Below are positions 58,622-64,000 of a stretch of DNA of 64,000 nt, one piece after another (positions within the stretch are counted from its first letter, which is position 1; every line of letters starts with the position of its first letter). The notes under the pieces were generated by a model, which made no database searches, was not told the DNA's origin, and was given only the letters and a program-made list of their open reading frames with translations. The position numbers and the translations under genes are program-made. The DNA is from CAG-791 sp000431495 (GTDB taxonomy: Bacteria > Bacillota > Clostridia > Lachnospirales > Lachnospiraceae). The stretch is from the NCBI GenBank assembly GCA_052117605.1, contig JBQKIT010000001.1. One strand, written 5' to 3'.

Positions 58622-61093
58622 TTATTCGACACGCAGAATCAGCGTCAGAATATGACGCGCTGCAAGCTCCAGCTGTGCTCTTGTGATGGCACCCTTTTCC
58701 AGTGCAGCCATCACGCGGTCTGCAAAGCCGCAGCCCATCTTCATGTCGTTTCCCGCTGCACATTCCTTATAGTGTTCGCCGTAAGTCCACCAGTCGGTGG
58801 TGACCATGCCGTCATAGCCCCATTCCTCGCGGAGAATGCCGATCAGCATGTCGCGGTTTTCGGAAGCGCGGTGTCCGTTGATGAGATTGTAGCTGGACAT
58901 AATGCTCCACGGATGAGCCTCCTTCACAATGATCTCGAACTGCTTCAGATAGATCTCACGGATGGCACGCTCGGAAGCGCGGGAATCGGAATCCTTGCGG
59001 TTGGTTTCCTTGTTGTTGAGGGCAAAATGCTTTACGGTTGCCGCAACATGTGTGCTCTGAATTCCTTCTACCATCCCGGCAGCCTGCTTTCCGGCAAGGA
59101 ACGGGTCCTCGGAATAGTACTCGAAGTTGCGCCCGCACAGGGGACTGCGATGGATGTTCACGGCAGGAGCCAGCCACACGCCGATGTTGTTCTCCATGAC
59201 CTCTTCACCGCCCGCACGGCCGACGGCGTAGGTGGTTTCCGGATCCCAGGTGCAGGCAAGAAGCGTAGAGCACGGGAAAGCGGTTGTCTTGACGCCGACC
59301 TCCGGGTGAATACGAAGCCCTGCAGGGCCGTCCGCAGTCATGATATTCGGAATTCCGTATTCCGGAAGATTTCCGTAGCCGAAGGTGTCGGCAACGCCGG
59401 TGTTCGGCTGTCCGCCGATCAGCTGTGCAAGATATTCATCGGGCAGTGCATGGATGAAATCCTCCAGAGACATGCGGCCCTCTGCAACATCGATCAGTTT
59501 CGGCAGACTGTTTGTTTTTCCGGTCCAGGAGGCATAGGTGTGCGGCTGATAGCGTACCTCGGGCATGCAGCCGTCCATCTGATTATAGGGAAGCCATTCC
59601 AGTACACTGTCGCGGGGATCATTGGGTTCTCCAAGCGGCAGGTTCTCATAGCTTCCGTCTGCGCGAAGACGCATGGAGAGCTGTGTGGGAGCCATACGGC
59701 TTACAAGGCGGCGCACAATGCGGTCTGCCTCAAGGACGTAATGGAATTCCAGCTCCGACGCGGAGCGGACGTCGGTTCCGAGGAAGAACGCATAGCTTCC
59801 CTTTTCCAGAATCCAGGCGGATTTGCAGATGCGTCCGAGGTCATCATAGCTTGCAAGATCCTTTGCAGGCGTCTCGATGGAGATGAGCTGGCTCTCGCCC
59901 GGCTGAAGAAGTCGGGTCTTCTGATATCCGCACAGTACCCTTGCGGGCTTTCCGAGGAGTCCCTGCGGTGCTCCGAAATAGAGCTGAACGACCTCACGGC
60001 CGGCATAGCGCCCGGTGTTCGTGACGAGAACCTCGGCGTGAATCACATCTCCGCTGTCCGGATTCGGGCCCTCCGCTGTCTCCGCATCCGGATCGGGTTC
60101 TCCTTTTATCACGTAAGCCGTCTGGTCCGTCAGCGAGAACGACGTATAGGAGAGGCCGAAGCCGAACGGATAAATGACCTTTTCGGCGGCTCCGGGAAGG
60201 GTTTCGAAATAGCGATAGCCGACGTAGATATCCTCCGTATAGTCTACATAATTGCCGGATTCATGGAAGCCCTCTGTGGAAGGATAATCCTCAAGTCTCC
60301 GGGCAAAGGTGTCGGAGAGCTTTCCGGAAGGATTGCCAAGGCCGAGAAGGAGCTCTGCTGCTGCAACGCCGCCCTCCATGCCGCCCTGCCATGCCATGAG
60401 GACACTGCGGATTTTCTCATTCTCCGCAAACCAGTCGGTCGCAACCATGCCGCCTACATTCATGACGACAATTACGCGCTGGAAACGGTCTGTGACCTTG
60501 CGGATCAGCTCCTCTTCACGGGGCGTCAGGTAGAAATCGCTGCGGGCAAAAAGGCGATTCTGCAGATCCACCAGAGTTTTGTCATCGCAGACATTCTCGC
60601 CCGGAGCGCCAAGCTCGGACTTGCGGTCCCATGCCTCGCCGGAAAAACGGCTGATGGAGATGACCGCGGTATCGCAGACGGCAGCTGCCTCATCGGCAAG
60701 TGCGTCCGGAAGCTCCGGCTCCTCAATCATTCCCGGAATTCCGCCTGCCTCATACTGGGCGGATACATAGTCGCGGTAGAAGGAGGCTCCCTTCTCCCAG
60801 ACAGAAACAAGGTCTTCATATTCCCGGAAGCCGTCATACAGATTCTTTATATAAGGAACTGTGACATCACCGGATCCGCCGCCGCCCTTTACATAGTCAA
60901 AGGTTCCCTTGCCGAAAAGTGCAAGGCTGCTTCCTTTGGCAAGCGGAAGAACAGCAGGGTCATTTTTCAGAAGAACCATGCCTTCTCTGGCAGCATTTCT
61001 GGAAAGCGCGATATGCTCCCTGGAAGCCGTAACGCGCCGATTGCCGTACAGGGGAAGATTAGGTTGGTAATTTGCTCGGGTCCATTTGCTCAT
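58622..61093 (-). CDS. Beta-glucosidase, GH3, inverted domain order
   Basis: 823 residues from the ATG at 61093 (GGAGGG 11 bases upstream). The GH3 C-terminal domain and fibronectin-III-like domain come first (AREGMVLLKNDPAVLPL near residue 36, ISRFSGEAWDR, LVTNTGRYAGREVVQLYFGAP), and the N-terminal TIM barrel comes last (MTADGPAGLRIHPEVGVKTTAFP and VKHFALNNKETNR). The nucleophile Asp is in MVTTDWWTYGE near residue 766. Such permuted GH3 enzymes are known from rumen Clostridia. It cleaves beta-glucosides or xylosides in the cytoplasm. Confidence 0.92.
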   Translation of the reverse strand: MSKWTRANYQPNLPLYGNRRVTASREHIALSRNAAREGMVLLKNDPAVLPLAKGSSLALFGKGTFDYVKGGGGSGDVTVPYIKNLYDGFREYEDLVSVWEKGASFYRDYVSAQYEAGGIPGMIEEPELPDALADEAAAVCDTAVISISRFSGEAWDRKSELGAPGENVCDDKTLVDLQNRLFARSDFYLTPREEELIRKVTDRFQRVIVVMNVGGMVATDWFAENEKIRSVLMAWQGGMEGGVAAAELLLGLGNPSGKLSDTFARRLEDYPSTEGFHESGNYVDYTEDIYVGYRYFETLPGAAEKVIYPFGFGLSYTSFSLTDQTAYVIKGEPDPDAETAEGPNPDSGDVIHAEVLVTNTGRYAGREVVQLYFGAPQGLLGKPARVLCGYQKTRLLQPGESQLISIETPAKDLASYDDLGRICKSAWILEKGSYAFFLGTDVRSASELEFHYVLEADRIVRRLVSRMAPTQLSMRLRADGSYENLPLGEPNDPRDSVLEWLPYNQMDGCMPEVRYQPHTYASWTGKTNSLPKLIDVAEGRMSLEDFIHALPDEYLAQLIGGQPNTGVADTFGYGNLPEYGIPNIMTADGPAGLRIHPEVGVKTTAFPCSTLLACTWDPETTYAVGRAGGEEVMENNIGVWLAPAVNIHRSPLCGRNFEYYSEDPFLAGKQAAGMVEGIQSTHVAATVKHFALNNKETNRKDSDSRASERAIREIYLKQFEIIVKEAHPWSIMSSYNLINGHRASENRDMLIGILREEWGYDGMVTTDWWTYGEHYKECAAGNDMKMGCGFADRVMAALEKGAITRAQLELAARHILTLILRVE

Positions 61094-61278
61094 AGTGCTT
61101 TGTATCCCTCCGATTGTATGTGTGTGTTTTATGAAATGATCCGGGACCCATCCCGTCTTATTAATCATCATTCTAAGCGGAGTAAAGGGAAAATCAAATG
61201 TATAATTTTGCGGAAAAGTGAAGGATATTTTTATGTTTGAAGAAGATTTAAATTTATGATGCATTCTGTAAGCGATGA

Positions 61279-61287
61279 TGCTATAAT
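61279..61287 (+). promoter_or_regulatory. Extended -10 promoter of the amino-acid transporter genes
   Basis: TGCTATAAT lies about 50 bases before the permease start at 61337. No clear -35. The 243-base gap before it holds only the GH3 start region. Confidence 0.5.
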
Positions 61288-61336
61288 CCCACCTAAATGC
61301 TGTAATCCTATAAAAACAATAGGAGTTGTGAAAAAG

Positions 61337-62005
61337 ATGAATGAACGACTTTTGAATATTCTGATCCAGTCCTTTCCGAAGATTCTTCTTCCGGGACTGA
61401 TGTACACGATTCCGCTGACGGTTCTGGCGTTTGCAATCGGGCTGGTAATTGCCATCCTGACTGCATTGGTGCAGTTTGCAAACATCCGGATTCTGAAACA
61501 GATTGCGCGGATTTACATCTGGATTATCCGCGGAACACCGCTTCTGGTGCAGTTGTTTGTTGTATTCTACGGACTGCCGAAGGCAGGAATCCTGATCGAT
61601 GCCTTCCCTGCGGCCGTGATGGTGTTTGCCATCAATGAGGGGGCCTATGCGGCGGAAACCATGCGTGCCGCTCTTGAGGCCGTTCCTGCGGGACAGATGG
61701 AAGCCGGATACTGTGTCGGCATGAGCTGGTGGCAGATTGTCCGCAGAATAGAGCTGCCGCAGGCTCTGCGCACGGCATTTCCGACGTTATTCAACGAGCT
61801 GATTTCAATGGTCAAGGATACGTCGCTCGCCGCGAACATTACAGTGACGGAAATGTTCATGACCACGCAGCGCATCAACGCGGTTTACTATGAACCGCTC
61901 GCACTGTATCTGGAGGTCGCTGCTGTTTATCTTCTGTTCTCAACGGTGCTGACCAAGCTCCAGAGCATCGGCGAGAAGAAGCTCGGCTCCTACGGCAGGC
62001 GCTGA
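61337..62005 (+). CDS. Polar amino-acid ABC transporter, permease subunit
   Basis: 222 residues from ATG 61337, which follows AGGAG by 11 bases. Five helices and the EAA-type loop (NEGAYAAETMRAALEAVPAGQMEAGYCVGMSWWQIVRRIELPQALR) identify a HisM/GlnP-type permease. GTPLLVQLFVVFYGLP is the characteristic N-terminal motif. It imports an amino acid or opine with the ATPase that follows. No solute-binding protein is encoded nearby. Confidence 0.93.
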   Translation: MNERLLNILIQSFPKILLPGLMYTIPLTVLAFAIGLVIAILTALVQFANIRILKQIARIYIWIIRGTPLLVQLFVVFYGLPKAGILIDAFPAAVMVFAINEGAYAAETMRAALEAVPAGQMEAGYCVGMSWWQIVRRIELPQALRTAFPTLFNELISMVKDTSLAANITVTEMFMTTQRINAVYYEPLALYLEVAAVYLLFSTVLTKLQSIGEKKLGSYGRR

Positions 62006-62088
62006 GACGAGGCCTGTGAAGCTTCGGGTGTGGAAGGCAGGACCAGACGGACAGAGGATAAGTCAGAAAATAAAGAGGACACACAGTT

Positions 62089-62844
62089 ATGTCGATGCTG
62101 GAAGTAAAGGAAATACGAAAATCATTTGACGGGAAGACACAGGTTCTGAACGGAATCGATGTGTCCGTCAGTAAAGGAGAGGTCATTGCAATCCTTGGCC
62201 CCTCGGGCGGCGGAAAAACAACGCTTCTCCGCTGCATCAACTTTCTGGAAAAGGCAGACAGCGGAAGCTTTTCGCTGGATGGAAAGACCTATGACTTTGC
62301 GAAGATTACCCGGAAGGAAATCGCGGAAATCCGGCGCAAAACAGCCTTTGTGTTTCAGAATTACAACCTGTTTCTGAACAAGACCGCTCTTCAGAATGTG
62401 ACGGAGGGTCTGATTGTCGCAAGGAAAATGGAAAAGGCAAAGGCAGAGGAAATCGGACGTGCGGCGCTCGAGAAGGTCGGCATGCTGGAGCGGGTGGATT
62501 ATTACCCGAATCAGCTCTCCGGCGGACAGCAGCAGCGGGTGGCGATTGCAAGAGCTCTGGCAACCGATCCGGAGATCATTTATTTCGATGAACCGACCTC
62601 CGCGCTGGATCCGGAGCTTACGGGAGAGGTGCTCGGTGTCATGAGAAGGCTGGCCGACGAGGGGATGACCATGCTTGTTGTTACCCATGAGCTTGGCTTT
62701 GCGAAGAACATTTCTTCGAGAACCATGTTTATTGAAGGAGGCGTTGTCGTGGAGGAAGCGCCCTCCCGCGAGTTCTTTGCCAATCCGACGCAGGAGAGAA
62801 CGAAGGCCTTCCTTCGGGCAATTTCCAGTAAGGAAGAGGAATAA
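62089..62844 (+). CDS. Polar amino-acid ABC transporter, ATP-binding subunit
   Basis: 251 residues. Walker A is GPSGGGKTT (~41-49), Q-loop FQNYNLF, signature LSGGQQQR, Walker B IIYFDEPTSALDPE, and switch His VTHELGF. The closest type is GlnQ/ArtM. It lies 83 bases after the permease; GAGGACAC before the start is a modest ribosome binding site. The two form a cytoplasmic-membrane importer that must borrow a binding protein from elsewhere or use one outside the window. Confidence 0.94.
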   Translation: MSMLEVKEIRKSFDGKTQVLNGIDVSVSKGEVIAILGPSGGGKTTLLRCINFLEKADSGSFSLDGKTYDFAKITRKEIAEIRRKTAFVFQNYNLFLNKTALQNVTEGLIVARKMEKAKAEEIGRAALEKVGMLERVDYYPNQLSGGQQQRVAIARALATDPEIIYFDEPTSALDPELTGEVLGVMRRLADEGMTMLVVTHELGFAKNISSRTMFIEGGVVVEEAPSREFFANPTQERTKAFLRAISSKEEE

Positions 62845-62914
62845 CAAAAGCGCCGGACGGCGAAGGCGAAGAATCCGCAGGCCGATGTTTGTATTTTTCG
62901 GACAGACTCGATAG

Positions 62915-62954
62915 AATAAGTTGTCTCTTTATGAAAAGGGGCAGCTTATTTTTT
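62915..62954 (+). terminator. Terminator after the amino-acid transporter
   Basis: An imperfect stem (AATAAG...CTTATT with inner CTTT/AAAG) is followed by a T-run. Confidence 0.75.
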
Positions 62955-63016
62955 ATGATTTTTATTTTGTTGGATTCATGTAATCAGGACTGTTTTCATA
63001 CGACGGGAGATGTACA

Positions 63017-64000
63017 GTGACGAAATTTGAAGAATACCGGGAGCAATATTCCGAGTTTGTCTATCGCGGTTACCACTACACCATCGGAGCGGACCTTTGC
63101 GGAGAGCATCCGGAGGAGAAGCTGTGCCGGGTGGTCTATGATTTTGAAACGCCGGGCCTTTCGGAGTTCCATCCGACCTGGACCTTTCCGGTGCGCCGGG
63201 AGCTTGATGCGGAGGCGAAGAAGATTCTGGAGGAGCTGATCTTCCAGCTGGGACTTGCCGAGACGATCAGCTATTACAAGATTACCTGCCCGAAGAAGGT
63301 CCGCATCGAGTGCGGAACACTTACAGGGGAGCAGAGAACATGGTGGCGGAAGCTTTACTACAACGGCCTCGGAGAGTTCATGTACCGCAATGGAATCGAG
63401 GTTTCCGAGGAAGAGCTTCTTACGATCGAGTGTCCTTCTCCGGAGGAACAGGGCGTGAGGAAGCCGTTTCAGGATCCGACGGAGTACAAGGGCTTTCTGG
63501 TTCCGGTGGGAGGCGGCAAGGATTCGGTTGTGACGCTGGAGACGCTGCGCGGTCAGGACATCATGACCTATCATATCAATGATGACAGCGCCATCGATGA
63601 AGTGATTGAGGTCTTCAACCACACGGAGAATGACTGCAGGGCAAGGCGGACACTGGATCCCAATATGCTGGAGCTGAACCGGAAGGGGTATCTGAACGGA
63701 CATACCCCGTTTTCTGCGATTGTGGCATTTTCCTCGACGGCTGCGGCGTTTCTGAGCGGACGGAGGATGATTGCGCTTTCCAATGAGACCAGTGCCAATG
63801 AGACAACGGTGCGGGGCTCCTTTGTCAATCATCAGTATTCGAAGAGCTACGAATTCGAACAGGATTTCCAGAATTATATCGGACAGATTACGACAAGCGA
63901 CATTCATTATTTCAGCTTTCTGAGACCTCTTGCGGAGATTGAAATTGCTGCCTTGTTTGCTCAGTGCAGGGACTATCACAGGGTTTTTCTTTCCTGCAAC
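63017..64000 (+). CDS. PP-loop/MurL-like protein (3' end outside window)
   Basis: Open from a GTG at 63017 (GGGAGA upstream) to the window end, at least 328 residues. The central motif VPVGGGKDSVVTLETL is the SGGxDS-type ATP-pyrophosphatase loop. It is preceded by a beta-rich N-terminal domain (CGEHPEEKLCRVVYDFETPGL) and followed by MIALSNETSANETTVRG, then HQYSKSYEFEQDF and IHYFSFLRPLAEIEI. This resembles MurL, the UDP-MurNAc-L-Ala-L-Glu epimerase of an alternative D-glutamate route, but the identification is tentative. No other murein genes lie beside it in the window. Confidence 0.55.
   Translation, partial: MTKFEEYREQYSEFVYRGYHYTIGADLCGEHPEEKLCRVVYDFETPGLSEFHPTWTFPVRRELDAEAKKILEELIFQLGLAETISYYKITCPKKVRIECGTLTGEQRTWWRKLYYNGLGEFMYRNGIEVSEEELLTIECPSPEEQGVRKPFQDPTEYKGFLVPVGGGKDSVVTLETLRGQDIMTYHINDDSAIDEVIEVFNHTENDCRARRTLDPNMLELNRKGYLNGHTPFSAIVAFSSTAAAFLSGRRMIALSNETSANETTVRGSFVNHQYSKSYEFEQDFQNYIGQITTSDIHYFSFLRPLAEIEIAALFAQCRDYHRVFLSCN

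Noticed and set aside
58589..61240. An 883-codon open frame on the plus strand opposite the GH3 gene
   Set aside because: It is the antisense shadow of a well-supported GH3 gene with matching codon pattern; no ribosome binding site or domain is seen.

Overview
The window looks like a chromosome segment of a gut Clostridia, most probably Lachnospiraceae. This is inferred from gene content, not from a marker gene. The indicators are a Firmicutes-type (class II) GalT, an LtaS-like sulfatase-fold enzyme, LuxS, GH42 and inverted-domain GH3 glycosidases, AzlCD, LrgAB, several Gfo/Idh/MocA oxidoreductases with TIM-barrel partners, and strong AGGAGG-type ribosome binding sites. Base composition by eye is moderately GC-rich, with AT-richer islands around 38.3-41.0 kb and 43.6-44.3 kb.

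Layout, left part (1-33.4 kb, ordinary chromosome). It opens with the tail of a Na/Pi cotransporter, then galT, two secreted proteins and a LysR regulator. A minus-strand glycan operon (10.8 to 6.1 kb) follows: an ABC flippase-like exporter, a GT11 fucosyltransferase-like enzyme, a DUF5672 protein and a GT17 enzyme. An envelope block (10.9-16.2 kb) carries a D,D-carboxypeptidase, an LtaS-like protein, luxS and a helical repeat protein. Then come AzlCD, an ECF sigma factor with a membrane partner, and an AraC regulator facing a sugar-catabolic locus whose ABC importer has been lost except for a permease tail. After these lie a UvrD-like helicase, a DEDDh exonuclease, MATE, a PanE-like reductase, lactate dehydrogenase, LrgAB, an acetyltransferase, a second oxidoreductase and a VOC protein.

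Middle (33.4-54.2 kb, mobile). A tRNA-Gly(GCC) is the integration site of a composite genomic island. Four copies of a 16-17 bp piece of the tRNA 3' end sit at 33404, 50444, 51678 and 54162. They divide the island into a 17 kb integrative mobilizable element (integrase, Rep_trans-type initiator, coupling protein, serine recombinase, MobA/MobL relaxase operon, decayed toxin-antitoxin genes) and two small integrase-less modules. Each small module carries an Rpn-family nuclease, and the second also carries an IS200 and a third, broken rpn. Inside the 17 kb element is a cassette of small unknown genes. Its last gene, a membrane anchor followed by GYD-type pentad repeats and a helical domain, has been split by a 2.5 kb cargo. 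The cargo carries a Mef-like efflux pump behind a short leader peptide and terminator-like hairpins, and a pMV158/MobV-like oriT core.

Right part (54.2-64 kb, chromosome). A GH42 beta-galactosidase is followed by a remnant of an AraC regulator, a second MATE pump, a DUF436 protein, a GH3 beta-glucosidase with inverted domain order, an amino-acid ABC importer permease and ATPase without a binding protein, and the start of a PP-loop/MurL-like protein that runs off the window.

The strongest candidate for something new is the tandem att-bounded array of Rpn-nuclease modules at the end of the tRNA-Gly island. Second is the cassette of unknown small genes interrupted by the resistance cargo. No CRISPR array or rRNA was seen.
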